This document shows, one piece after another, positions 1 through 7,753 of a stretch of 26,257 bases of DNA (within the stretch, counting starts at the first letter, position 1; every line of letters starts with the position of its first letter). The translations under genes and the position numbers were made by a program. The notes below the pieces were generated by a model. It did no database searches. It was given only the letters and a program-made list of their open reading frames with translations, and had not been told where the DNA came from. Origin of the DNA: an uncultured Lachnospiraceae bacterium (GTDB taxonomy: Bacteria > Bacillota > Clostridia > Lachnospirales > Lachnospiraceae). The stretch is from assembly GCA_910579645.1 (NCBI GenBank), contig CAJTVK010000054.1, positions 1 through 26,257 of the forward strand, written 5' to 3'.

Positions 1-200
1 GATTGAAATTGGATGTTTTGCTGCCTGTAGCGTGGTATTGGCTGATTTTGCGGAAATTGTATTTTGGGGAGAGGGTTTTGGGATATGTTTTGGGATATGT
101 TTTGAGAAATGTTTGGCAGGGTGGGAGGGGTGTGATAAAATGAAAGGGGCGGGGATTTTGATGTAGGAGACGGAGATTTGGGTGTAGCTGAGTGGGAGGG

Positions 201-242
201 AGCAGATAGTGATGTGGGTGTAGCAGATAGTGATGTGGGTGT
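201..242 (+). repeat. 21-bp tandem duplication
   Basis: The unit AGCAGATAGTGATGTGGGTGT occurs twice head to tail with no mismatch. Together with the 12-bp array that follows, it makes the leader of the glycosyltransferase gene look like a slippage-prone region. Confidence 0.8.
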
Positions 243-256
243 AGATTGAGGCTGCA

Positions 257-304
257 GATTGGGACAGAGATTGGGATAGAGACTGGGACAGAGATTGGGA
301 TAGA
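257..304 (+). repeat. 12-bp tandem repeat, four copies
   Basis: Four contiguous copies of GATTGGGAYAGA; the third copy has GACTGGG. Copies alternate GGGACAGA and GGGATAGA, so the array is also a 24-bp unit in two copies. It ends about 13 bases before the start codon at 318 and runs into the ribosome binding site. Copy-number change here would alter leader length just upstream of translation initiation. Confidence 0.85.
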
Positions 305-317
305 GAGGTGACGGGTT

Positions 318-1331
318 ATGGTGACGGTGTCTTTGTGTATGATTGTGAAGAATGAAGAGAGGATTTTGGGGCGTTGTCTGTCTTGTCTGTGTGATTTGGT
401 GGATGAGATTGTTATTGTGGATACGGGGTCTTCGGATCGGACGAAGGAAGTGGCGGCGGAATTTACGGATAAGATTTATGATTTTGTGTGGGTGGATGAT
501 TTTGCGGCTGCCCGTAATTTTGCGTTTTCCAAGGCGGAGGGGGATTATATTTATTCGGCGGACGCGGATGAGGTCTTGGATGAGGTGAACCGGAGGCGGT
601 TTCGGCTATTGAAGGAAAATTTGCTGCCGGAAATTGAGATTGTGCAGATGTATTATTGTAATCAGCTGAAATTCGGCACGGTTTATAATTATGATAAGGA
701 GTATCGGCCGAAGCTGTTTAGGCGGTGCCGTAGTTTTACATGGATTGATCCGATTCATGAAACGGTCAGGACGGAGCCGTTGGTGTTTGACAGTGATATT
801 GAGATTATCCATGAGCAGGAGGAAAGTCATGCCGGGAGGGACTTGGCGGCGTTTGAACGGCTTTGGGGTAAGGGGGAGCGGTTGTCCGGGCGGCTGTTGG
901 ATCTGTATGCAAGGGAATTGTTCATTGCAGGGGAGGAAGAGGATTTTCTGCGGGCGGAGCCGTATTTTGTCAGGGTGTGCGGGGAAGACGGAAGGTCGGA
1001 AGATGAGTGGAAGAAAGCTTTCTGTGTGGCCGCTAGGGCTGCCAGGCTGCGGAGGGATGTGCCGGGGTTCTATAAGTATGCAATGAAAGCGGTGGCCTGC
1101 GGTGGCTGCGCGGAGGCATGTTTGGAATTGGCATATTTTTATGAAGATACGGGGGACGATAAGGAAGCTATGGTGTGGTTTTATAATGCCGCATTTGAAA
1201 CGGAAAGCATATTGGATATTCGGTGCGGCGGGGAGAAAGCTTTGCGTGGGCTGGCAGGGTGCTGCCAAAGGTGCGGGATGGAAGAAGAGGCAAAGACGTA
1301 TGAGCGGATGGCGGAGGAGGGCATGGGATAG
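318..1331 (+). CDS. Family 2 glycosyltransferase with C-terminal helical (TPR-like) region
   Basis: A 337-residue cytosolic GT-A glycosyltransferase. The N-terminus (about 1-100) has the hallmark of bacterial GT2 enzymes of the SunS/WaaE-like type: SLCMIVKNEE near residue 5, IVDTGSSD at 33-40, and a DAD nucleotide-sugar/metal motif at 82-84 (YSADADEVLDE). There is no membrane segment. From about residue 230 the protein is helical and rich in Ala, Leu and paired aromatic residues, resembling TPR-type repeats, which is usual for this subfamily. The first ATG has a GAGGTG site seven bases upstream. The gene stands alone, convergent with the DUF6020-like gene, and is closed by a hairpin terminator. 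Donor and acceptor cannot be told from sequence. SunS-like members modify peptides, and others modify surface glycans. Confidence 0.85.
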   Translation: MVTVSLCMIVKNEERILGRCLSCLCDLVDEIVIVDTGSSDRTKEVAAEFTDKIYDFVWVDDFAAARNFAFSKAEGDYIYSADADEVLDEVNRRRFRLLKENLLPEIEIVQMYYCNQLKFGTVYNYDKEYRPKLFRRCRSFTWIDPIHETVRTEPLVFDSDIEIIHEQEESHAGRDLAAFERLWGKGERLSGRLLDLYARELFIAGEEEDFLRAEPYFVRVCGEDGRSEDEWKKAFCVAARAARLRRDVPGFYKYAMKAVACGGCAEACLELAYFYEDTGDDKEAMVWFYNAAFETESILDIRCGGEKALRGLAGCCQRCGMEEEAKTYERMAEEGMG

Positions 1332-1368
1332 GGCTGTCTGTCCGGATGCCGTACCGGATGAAGGGGAA

Positions 1369-1397
1369 GGAACTGCCTAAGGCAGTTCCTTGTTTTT
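1369..1397 (+). terminator. Rho-independent terminator after the glycosyltransferase gene
   Basis: A perfect 9-bp stem, GGAACTGCC / GGCAGTTCC with a TAA loop, is followed by TTGTTTTT. It lies 38 bases after the stop codon at 1331 and before the convergent gene's stop. The reverse orientation lacks a good U-tract. Confidence 0.9.
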
Positions 1398-1449
1398 GAA
1401 ATATCCGTTAAAGCGGCGCACGGGCCGGGCGTGAGCAGGGAACATATTC

Positions 1450-3144
1450 CTATTCGGCTGCGCACGGAAGGTTGTCTTCGGCAGGGTTTTGAAAGTTTTT
1501 TGTGCATATAATTAGGTACAGCGGTGTACAGAGGAAGAGCGCATAGATATACCGGAAGGAAAATGCCACCGGCACGGCAGTCATAATCGTGAGCCAGATG
1601 CCGAGTGTGGGCATGAGGGCTATGAGGCCTTTTTTATTGTGTTTTGCCAGGCAGAGAAAGACTGTGCCCAACAGCAGCCATACAAAAAGAGCGGCGCTGA
1701 GGTAGTTTTTTGGCTCTGCCAGATTTCGGAACGAGATATGAAGGTAGTAGTCAAAATAATCACTCATAAAATATTCCACATTTCCGAAATGGAGATTGCA
1801 GATATAGGCTGTGGAGGAGCTTTCGAAGATATCCCAGAATCCCATTGTGCTGAGCAGGTAGCCTTTCACGGCTTTGACCGGATTGCGGAGCATCAGGTGA
1901 AAATAGGTCTTCATGAATTCGCCGCCGTTTTCCTCCAGATATCCGCGGTTAAATTCGGGCGAAAACTTGATGGTGTCGGCCACAATCGGATTATACAGTT
2001 CTTTCCAACGTTCCAAGGGCATCAGTTCCGTCAGGACTTCTTCATCTTCCTGTGTGACAATTCCGTCGGTGGACACGATATAGGCTGTCTGCTGCAGGGG
2101 GATGCCAAGGCTTTCCGTGGTTTTGTTTATATTATAACCGCACCGATCGTAGACGGGGCCTTGGATGACCGCGGAAATAAGCAGTATGGTGAAGGAAGCA
2201 GCTCCGATGCGGAGGGCTGCTTTTCTTTGCTTCAGGCATAGCAGGGTGATGGCCGCAGAGTAAAAAGCTGCCACATAAATGCCGTTATTTCTGAGGAAGA
2301 TAATAAGGATGGTAAAAAGGCAGTACCGGGCCAGCCAGGTCAGGGATATCCCGTCATTGTCCGCTGTTTTGCCGCCGTCTGCGTCCGGACGGGAGGTGCT
2401 TTTCCGCGCACCGGAAAAAGTATGGTACAGGAAAACCGAGAAAGCAAATACAGTCAGTGAAAACAGGGTATCTTTCCACATGGAAATTCCGTAAAAGGGA
2501 TAGAGAGGGTAGATTGCAAAGGCAAGCAGCCAAAAAAGCAGGAATGCCTTGCGGAGTCCCCAGCGGTAGCCTCGGTAAATGAAATAGGACAGGACAAAGG
2601 CCAGCAAAAGTGTCTGTGTTACGGTAAAAAGTTTCAGCCCGCCATATTCGCCTTCTCCTGAAAATGCGCCTGTGACCTTGAACATAAAACGCCAGATCAG
2701 TGTGTACAGGATGGGATGGTGGTTGTCCAGGCCGGCCTTGCCCAAAGCCATATTGATGGAGTCCACCGTATCGGAGTATATGCCGCCGGGCCAATAGGAG
2801 GGCAGGTAGGGGAACCATAGCAGCAGGAGAAACAGAAAAGAGCCCGCCAGTACCCAAATGCCCTGTCTGCCGTTTCTTTCCACACCGAAAAGGCCGGTTC
2901 CCAAGGAAGCAAACAGAAATGCAGCCAATTCCGTAAGGAGATAGATAACCGGAACCATGCATGCCCATGCGATGAAATCCAGAAAGTGAAAATCTGTCAC
3001 ATAGACAGTTGCAATAGTGGATAAATCTGCCTCAAAATTGAAAATATGGCGGCTGACGATGATCATTCCGGCAAACAGCATGGAAAACAGGGCAAGCCAT
3101 AGATTGATTTTTTTCATGTTTTTTTCATAGATTTTTTTAAACAT
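1450..3144 (-). CDS. DUF6020-like polytopic membrane protein
   Basis: A large integral membrane protein of about 564 residues from the start chosen here. It has many hydrophobic segments, starting with LWLALFSMLFAGMIIV and ending with a final cluster before a short polar tail. A long extracytoplasmic-type loop lies near the middle (YDRCGYNINKTTESLG through MRNPVKAVKG). The pattern resembles the Firmicute DUF6020 family and, more loosely, GT39/PMT-type glycosyltransferases. The function is not established. The ATG at 3144 has AAAGGA six bases upstream. An upstream in-frame ATG at 3201 would add 19 highly basic residues and has GGAGG, but 13 bases away. The gene follows the AraC-type regulator on the same strand with a gap of more than 200 bases, so it may be read from that promoter or its own. 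Family call is moderate; membrane protein is certain. Confidence 0.75.
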   Translation of the reverse strand: MFKKIYEKNMKKINLWLALFSMLFAGMIIVSRHIFNFEADLSTIATVYVTDFHFLDFIAWACMVPVIYLLTELAAFLFASLGTGLFGVERNGRQGIWVLAGSFLFLLLLWFPYLPSYWPGGIYSDTVDSINMALGKAGLDNHHPILYTLIWRFMFKVTGAFSGEGEYGGLKLFTVTQTLLLAFVLSYFIYRGYRWGLRKAFLLFWLLAFAIYPLYPFYGISMWKDTLFSLTVFAFSVFLYHTFSGARKSTSRPDADGGKTADNDGISLTWLARYCLFTILIIFLRNNGIYVAAFYSAAITLLCLKQRKAALRIGAASFTILLISAVIQGPVYDRCGYNINKTTESLGIPLQQTAYIVSTDGIVTQEDEEVLTELMPLERWKELYNPIVADTIKFSPEFNRGYLEENGGEFMKTYFHLMLRNPVKAVKGYLLSTMGFWDIFESSSTAYICNLHFGNVEYFMSDYFDYYLHISFRNLAEPKNYLSAALFVWLLLGTVFLCLAKHNKKGLIALMPTLGIWLTIMTAVPVAFSFRYIYALFLCTPLYLIICTKNFQNPAEDNLPCAAE

Positions 3145-3369
3145 TGTTTTTCCTTTTGTTTTTTTCCTTTCTTTCTTATTCTTGCGGGCAGCCCGAGGCA
3201 TCCGAAAATACTTTCCTCCGGCTGTTCTTTCTTTTAGGCAGCGCTGTCGTCAGCGAACGGCCGTTTCTGCCGGAGAATGCCGGCTTATATAAGGATATCA
3301 TAATTGCTTATTATTTAAAACACCGACGAAGGCACAAAACCGAAAATAAATTTCCGTCCGGATGAAGCA

Positions 3370-4599
3370 CTAGAGCGGATCGTGTTCCCTTGTGGCATTT
3401 TCGCGGTATACTTTCGGGGTATATCCGGTCATTTTCTTAAAGAGCCTGTTGAAATAATATACGTCGCATATCCCGCATTCCTGTGCAATGGAACGGGAAG
3501 GCAGGTCGGTGATGACAAGAAGTTTTTTGGCCTGTTCCATGCGCTGACGGTTCACATAATCCGTCAGCGGAGTGCCCATTTCTTTTTTAAATAGTGCGGA
3601 CAGATAACTGGCATTGACAGACAGCCGTTCCGACATGGCTTTCAGGCTGAGGTCGGCCGTCAGGTCATTGTTTACATAGGCAATGATTTTCTGGGTAAGG
3701 AGAGAATAATTTGTTTTTTTATAGTTGTTCACCAGTTGGCAGTAGCCGTGAATCATATCCATCATGGCCGGGTAACATTGCTCTTTTCGTGTAATCTGCT
3801 CAATCTGTCTGGTATTGCGGCCGGAATGGAGGTCGATATGCATGGGGTGGACGCCGGATTCTTCGGCTTTTTTCCGCATCAAAGTATTGAATGCCAGAGT
3901 GTAATTTTTGTAATCTCTCAGGCTGTAAATGAATCCGTGAGGGGAAATGGAAGCGGAAAGCTTGTCGGCAATTTCCATTGCTTTCTGTTCATTGCCTTTG
4001 GCAACGGCATCCAGTATCCTGCCTTCCAGAGCGTATCTGGCTTCAATCATCGGCAGGTTGAGTTTTTCTTCCTGAAAGGCGGCCGGATCAATTCTGCGGG
4101 ATTCGTACCATTTGTCCAAAGCATTAAAATCTATATATTGGATATTATAATTTCCTTTTTCCCAAATATAATCTCCGAGAGTGGTAAAAATATTATAGTA
4201 CAGAACCTGTGCCGTGAAGCAGGAAAGATGCAGATAATAATTTTTCAGTACAGAGTAGGATTCCTTTGGCACATGCATTTTTCCGGCGATATCCAGAAAA
4301 ATTTCCTGACTGATTTCTTCCAGCAGCACAGGGCCGCAGAGCATAAGGGAGCCGCTGCCGGGCAGGAAAAATATGGTGTAATGGCAGCGGAAAGTATCCG
4401 CAACATGGTAGATAGTATTCGGCAGGAGTTTGGAAATTTCTTGGTTGATGAAACGGGGATTGTAATCTCCGTCAGGCAGTGCGGCGCGGAGCCCATAATC
4501 CATCCAGAGGAAATCTTCGCAGGGCAGCGAAAAAAAATGAACGGGGACATTGACGTTTTCCAGTAAACTTTGTACAAAGCGGATGATGTTTTGGCTCAT
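3370..4599 (-). CDS. AraC-family transcriptional regulator
   Basis: A 409-residue DNA-binding protein. The C-terminal 100 residues (about 300-401) are a typical AraC/XylS double helix-turn-helix: first helix pair around LSLKAMSERLSVNASYLSAL, second around SIAQECGICDVYYFNRLFKK, ending MTGYTPKVYR. The long N-terminal part (1-290) is a sensing region without a cupin I can recognise and without membrane segments, so it should detect a cytosolic signal. It is transcribed divergently from the GH2-led sugar operon, and the two predicted promoters overlap at 4815-4851, so it most likely controls that operon and itself. The start ATG has AAGGA ten bases upstream. The ligand is unknown; a uronate or uronide would fit the operon content. 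Confidence 0.9.
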   Translation of the reverse strand: MSQNIIRFVQSLLENVNVPVHFFSLPCEDFLWMDYGLRAALPDGDYNPRFINQEISKLLPNTIYHVADTFRCHYTIFFLPGSGSLMLCGPVLLEEISQEIFLDIAGKMHVPKESYSVLKNYYLHLSCFTAQVLYYNIFTTLGDYIWEKGNYNIQYIDFNALDKWYESRRIDPAAFQEEKLNLPMIEARYALEGRILDAVAKGNEQKAMEIADKLSASISPHGFIYSLRDYKNYTLAFNTLMRKKAEESGVHPMHIDLHSGRNTRQIEQITRKEQCYPAMMDMIHGYCQLVNNYKKTNYSLLTQKIIAYVNNDLTADLSLKAMSERLSVNASYLSALFKKEMGTPLTDYVNRQRMEQAKKLLVITDLPSRSIAQECGICDVYYFNRLFKKMTGYTPKVYRENATREHDPL

Positions 4600-4814
4600 A
4601 GCTGTTTTATCCTTTTCTTGTGCTTGTCAGTGAGGGGCAAATTCATTGCAACTGATAAAAATATGCCGTTTTCGTAATCGGGTTTATGGCGGTTCCTGTT
4701 CTGCCGGCATCGGCTGCAGGGAAGAATGTCTTGGTGCGTGAGCGGAGACAACCGTGCCGCATAATTGTCATGTTCCGCAATGTGCAGAGCGATAACTTAC
4801 AAAAAGAAACAAAA

Positions 4815-4844
4815 ATTATACATTGTACAGAAAGTCTGAAACAA
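4815..4844 (-). promoter_or_regulatory. Predicted sigma-A promoter for the AraC-type gene (minus strand)
   Basis: On the minus strand, -35 TTGTTT (4844-4839) and -10 TATAAT (4820-4815) are separated by 18 bases. The promoter shares DNA with the plus-strand promoter of the GH2 operon, so occupancy by polymerase should be mutually exclusive. Confidence 0.6.
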
Positions 4845-4851
4845 ATATTAT
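4823..4851 (+). promoter_or_regulatory. Predicted sigma-A promoter for the GH2-led operon
   Basis: -35 TTGTAC (4823-4828) and -10 TATTAT (4846-4851) with a 17-base spacer. Transcription from here would give a leader of roughly 345 bases before the GH2 start at 5205, containing the 16-bp repeat array. Confidence 0.6.
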
Positions 4852-5065
4852 ATTTATTATACAAGTTTTACTAAAAAAGAAAAGCCCTTAAAAGTATCTT
4901 ATGGAAAGTAAATAATAAGATATATGGGAAAGTAAAACGAATTGTGGAAATTGCAGAATGGGGATTCGGCAATTGGAGAGCGGGAGCGGCCGGAAGGGAA
5001 TGTTCGGCTGAATAAGAAAGAGAGAGGGTAAATGTATTTGGGGAATCTTCATGCGGAAAAGAAGG

Positions 5066-5193
5066 GCATGTAAGAAGAAAAGCATGCAAAATGAGGAGCA
5101 TGTAAAATGAGGAGCATGCAAAATGAAGAGCATGCAAAATGAAGAGCATGCAAAATGAGGAGCATGCAGTAAGAGGAGCATGCAAAGAAAGAA
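5066..5193 (+). repeat. 16-bp tandem repeat array, eight units, each with an ATG
   Basis: GCATG recurs exactly every 16 bases at 5066, 5082, 5098, 5114, 5130, 5146, 5162 and 5178. The consensus unit is close to GAGCATGCAAAATGAG. Inner copies are nearly identical and outer copies have drifted. Each unit contains a GCATGC palindrome and a GAGGAG-like sequence followed by an ATG about eight bases later, so each looks like a small translation start. The array ends at the real ribosome binding site AAGGAGG (5192-5198) of the GH2 gene. Because 16 is not a multiple of three, units cycle through all frames; one ATG (5139) is in frame with GH2. Confidence 0.9.
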
Positions 5194-5204
5194 GGAGGAA
5201 GTAT

Positions 5205-7478
5205 ATGAGACAAGTAATCAATCTTAACAAGGGGTGGAGATTTCTTCAGGAGAATGCGGGGCTTCCGTCCGAACTGCCGGAAAGCTGGGAGCAGGTGGAT
5301 CTGCCGCATACATGGAATGCGGTGGACGGGCATGACGGGAACGGCGCATATGACAGGGGTTGTTACTGGTATGCCAGACAGTTCCGCACACCGAAACAGC
5401 CTTTGGACGGAGGGCGGGTGTTTGTGGATATTCCGGCGGCCGGGCAGCAGGCTACCGTATATGTGAACGGACAGGAAGTCTGCTATCATGAAGGCGGGTA
5501 TTCCACATTCCGGGCAGACATTACGGAGCATTGCAGGGAAGAGGGGGAAAATCTGCTTGTCATTGCCTGCAGCAACGAAAATAAGAGCAGTGTTTATCCG
5601 CAGTCGGCAGACTTTACCTTTTACGGAGGGCTGTACCGCGGGGTAAACCTGATCAGTGTACCCGGCACCCATTTCGATCTGGAATATTGGGGAGGCAGCG
5701 GACTGAAAGTGTCGGCTGTGCCTTGTGCATGCGGCGGTGCGGAGTTTTCGCTGGAATCTTGGGTGGCAAACGGGGACGAGAACTTTACCGTATTATATAA
5801 AATCTGTGATGCGGAAGGGAAAGAAGCGGCTTATGCGGCCCGCCCTGCGGATGCCACGGCAGTGAAGGTATATGTTCCGAACGTGACATTATGGGATTGC
5901 GGGAATCCGTATCTGTATACGGTTACGGCGGTTCTGCAGAGAAGGAACGAGGCATATGACGAAGTGTCTGCCCGCGTGGGTGTACGCAGTTTTTCCTGTG
6001 ATCCGGAGAAGGGATTCATTCTGAACGGTATCCCCACACCGCTGAGGGGTGTCAGCCGTCATCAGGATATGCTGTACAAGGGGAATGCCCTGACGAGGGA
6101 GGACCATTACAGCGATGCGCGTATTATTAAAGACTTGGGGGCAAATACTATCCGTCTGGCACATTATCAGCATTCTCAGGATTTCTATGATGCCTGTGAC
6201 GAATTGGGATTTATCGTATGGGCGGAGATTCCTTTTATCAGCGTGATGAATCCGGATCCGGCGGCGCATCAGAACTGCATTACACAGATGAAAGAATTGA
6301 TTTATCAGAATTATAACCATACCAGCATTTGTTTCTGGGGGATTTCCAATGAAATACTGATTGGGGGCATTTCGGAGCAATTGGTGGAAAATCATAAAGA
6401 ACTGAACGCCCTGTGCAAGGAATTGGATCCTACCAGGCTGACTACCATTGCCCATGTTTCCATGACACCTTTGGACAGCCCTGTGCATTATATTACGGAT
6501 GTGGAAAGCTATAACCATTACTTTGGCTGGTATGGCGGTAAGATGGAAGACAACGGGCCATGGCTGGAGCGTTTTCATGAAGTGCACCCGGATATCAGCC
6601 TGGGACTTTCCGAGTACGGATGCGAGGGGATTATTACTTATCATGGCCCTAATCCGGCATGCAAGGACTATAGTGAGGAATATCAGGCATTGTATCATGA
6701 GCATATGGCGAAGGTGCTCCATGAACGCCCGTGGATATGGTCAAGCCATGTATGGAATATGTTTGATTTCGGCTGTGCGGCAAGGAACGAAGGCGGTGTG
6801 GCCGGACGGAATAATAAGGGGCTTGTGACTATCGACCGGAAGACGAAAAAGGACAGTTATTATGTGTACAAAGCATATTGGAACAAAGAGCCGATGGTGC
6901 ATCTGTGCGGCAAAAGGTATGCACAGCGGGCAGGGGAGACAACGGAAATCCGTGTATATTCCAATCAACCTACGGTATCCCTGTTCGTTAACGGGGAACC
7001 GGCAGAGGTGAAAACGGGTGAGAAAGTCTTTGTCTTTACGGTTGCGCTGAAAGACGGGTTCAATCATATACTGGCGGTTGCGGGAGAATGCAGGGACAGC
7101 ATGACATTGGAGAAAGTGGAAAAAGAGCCGTCTGTTTATGTTCTTCCGGAAGTAAATGAAAGAGCGGAAGGCGTGGCAAACTGGTTTAAGCTTGCCGGAG
7201 ACTTAGACCTGAAGGCACCGATGGAATTCCCGGAAGGGAAATACAGCATTCGCTGCAAGATGGAAGAAATAGCGGAGAGCCCGGAAGCCATGGAGATTGT
7301 GGCCAAGGCAGTGAAGCTGGCGACCAATATGGAAATCAGGCCGGGTGTAGGCATGTGGGATATGATGAAGTCAATGGCGCCGGAAGCAATGGTGAAGATG
7401 GCCGGCAGCATGATGCCGGAGGGTTTTGCAGAGAGCCTAAATGCCCAACTGATAAAAATTGACAAAGTACAGAAATAA
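5205..7478 (+). CDS. Glycoside hydrolase family 2 (beta-glucuronidase/beta-galactosidase-like)
   Basis: A 757-residue retaining exo-glycosidase without a signal peptide, so it acts on imported sugars. The order is an N-terminal jelly-roll sugar-binding domain (about 1-160, with VDLPHTWN and FYGGLYRGV), an immunoglobulin-like domain (about 165-270), a TIM barrel (about 275-560), and extra C-terminal domains. The acid/base is E383 in GISNE and the likely nucleophile is E470 in LSEYGCEG. An N-x-K motif (N536, K538, in GRNNKGLVTIDRK) matches the glucuronate-carboxylate clamp of beta-glucuronidases, but related GH2 beta-galactosidases carry similar NDKG sequences. Nearby uxuA and uxuB favour a uronide substrate. 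The start at 5205 has AAGGAGG six bases upstream; an in-frame ATG at 5139 lies in the repeat array and would add 22 repeat-encoded residues. It is the first gene of the operon. Confidence 0.88.
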   Translation: MRQVINLNKGWRFLQENAGLPSELPESWEQVDLPHTWNAVDGHDGNGAYDRGCYWYARQFRTPKQPLDGGRVFVDIPAAGQQATVYVNGQEVCYHEGGYSTFRADITEHCREEGENLLVIACSNENKSSVYPQSADFTFYGGLYRGVNLISVPGTHFDLEYWGGSGLKVSAVPCACGGAEFSLESWVANGDENFTVLYKICDAEGKEAAYAARPADATAVKVYVPNVTLWDCGNPYLYTVTAVLQRRNEAYDEVSARVGVRSFSCDPEKGFILNGIPTPLRGVSRHQDMLYKGNALTREDHYSDARIIKDLGANTIRLAHYQHSQDFYDACDELGFIVWAEIPFISVMNPDPAAHQNCITQMKELIYQNYNHTSICFWGISNEILIGGISEQLVENHKELNALCKELDPTRLTTIAHVSMTPLDSPVHYITDVESYNHYFGWYGGKMEDNGPWLERFHEVHPDISLGLSEYGCEGIITYHGPNPACKDYSEEYQALYHEHMAKVLHERPWIWSSHVWNMFDFGCAARNEGGVAGRNNKGLVTIDRKTKKDSYYVYKAYWNKEPMVHLCGKRYAQRAGETTEIRVYSNQPTVSLFVNGEPAEVKTGEKVFVFTVALKDGFNHILAVAGECRDSMTLEKVEKEPSVYVLPEVNERAEGVANWFKLAGDLDLKAPMEFPEGKYSIRCKMEEIAESPEAMEIVAKAVKLATNMEIRPGVGMWDMMKSMAPEAMVKMAGSMMPEGFAESLNAQLIKIDKVQK

Positions 7479-7490
7479 GAGCCGTCATAT

Positions 7491-7524
7491 AACAGCATCG
7501 GCACGGAAGTGGGGATGCGGAACT
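7491..7524 (+). repeat. Short form (D) of the AACAGC...GCGGAAC intergenic hairpin element
   Basis: It begins AACAGCATC and ends GATGCGGAACT, the same ends as the two full elements that follow. Only about 17 bases lie between the CATC and GATG arms. It is either an internally deleted copy or a remnant, sitting 12 bases after the GH2 stop codon. Confidence 0.6.
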
Positions 7525-7528
7525 TTCA

Positions 7529-7628
7529 AACAGCATCAACACCTTCAAGTGCCCAGAGGAAATAGCGGCTGCAGAGCAGACGGGATTTCCGCTGCCGGAC
7601 AAGGTGCTTGAAGGTGGGGATGCGGAAC
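7529..7628 (+). repeat. Intergenic hairpin element, copy A1
   Basis: About 100 bases from AACAGC to GCGGAAC. It repeats with a 105-base period as A2. A roughly 21-bp basal stem joins GCATC..CACCTTCAAG on the left to CTTGAAGGTG..GATGC on the right. The core is conserved with the copies near 10.1 kb: GCCCAGAG, AAATA, GGCTGC, GGATTT and GGACAAGGTGCT. Within the core, AAAT/ATTT and CTGC/GCAG can pair, giving a continuous long hairpin. A1 has CGCTG where the other copies have CTCTG, which weakens one inner helix. Confidence 0.8.
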
Positions 7629-7633
7629 TCTAA

Positions 7634-7733
7634 AACAGCATCAACACCTTCAAGTGCCCAGAGGAAATAGCGGCTGCAGAGCAGACGGGATTTTCTCTGT
7701 CGGACAAGGTGCTTGAAGGTGGGGATGCGGAAC
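7634..7733 (+). repeat. Intergenic hairpin element, copy A2
   Basis: The second full copy, exactly 105 bases after A1. Its inner helix CAGAGGAAAT / ATTTTCTCTG pairs fully with one G-U. The basal stem has two adjacent A-G mismatches out of about 21 pairs. The element ends 20 bases before the transporter start; the sequence after it, AATAGGAGG, supplies that gene's ribosome binding site. Confidence 0.82.
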
Positions 7734-7753
7734 TCTAAATAGGAGGACTTTTT

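Larger units (their letters stand above)
1..317 (+). other. Repeat-rich G/T-rich leader before the glycosyltransferase
   Basis: No gene is seen here. The plus strand is unusually rich in G and T/A and poor in C. It carries short direct repeats: a GGGATATGTTTT unit twice near 79-103, a 21-bp unit twice in tandem at 201-242, and a 12-bp unit GATTGGGAYAGA four times at 257-304. The region ends in the ribosome binding site GAGGTG just before the ATG at 318. No clear sigma-A promoter was recognised; one may lie outside the window. Confidence 0.6.
4600..5065. other. Divergent control region between the AraC-type gene and the GH2 operon
   Basis: No convincing gene is seen. The region holds two overlapping, oppositely directed promoters (4815-4851). 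Just downstream of the plus-strand promoter is an 8-bp inverted repeat, TATCTTAT (4895-4902) / ATAAGATA (4915-4922). Two direct copies of ATGG(G)AAAGTAAA begin at 4901 and 4924, spaced about two helical turns apart, and are candidate AraC-type operator half sites. A 16-bp tandem array follows. A 62-codon reading frame at 4686-4874 has no ribosome binding site or recognisable product and was not called. Confidence 0.55.

Noticed and set aside
4686..4874. 62-codon plus-strand reading frame in the AraC/GH2 divergent region
   Set aside because: No ribosome binding site, no recognisable domain, and it spans the predicted overlapping promoters.
4871..5230. Minus-strand frames with repeated HAPHFACSSFCML segments
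   Set aside because: The repeated peptide is only the translation of the 16-bp DNA array in reverse; no start site or gene context supports it.
7479..7753. CRISPR array, considered because of the 105-bp repeats
   Set aside because: The units are long self-complementary elements in direct contact, without alternating short repeats and unique spacers, and no cas genes are nearby.
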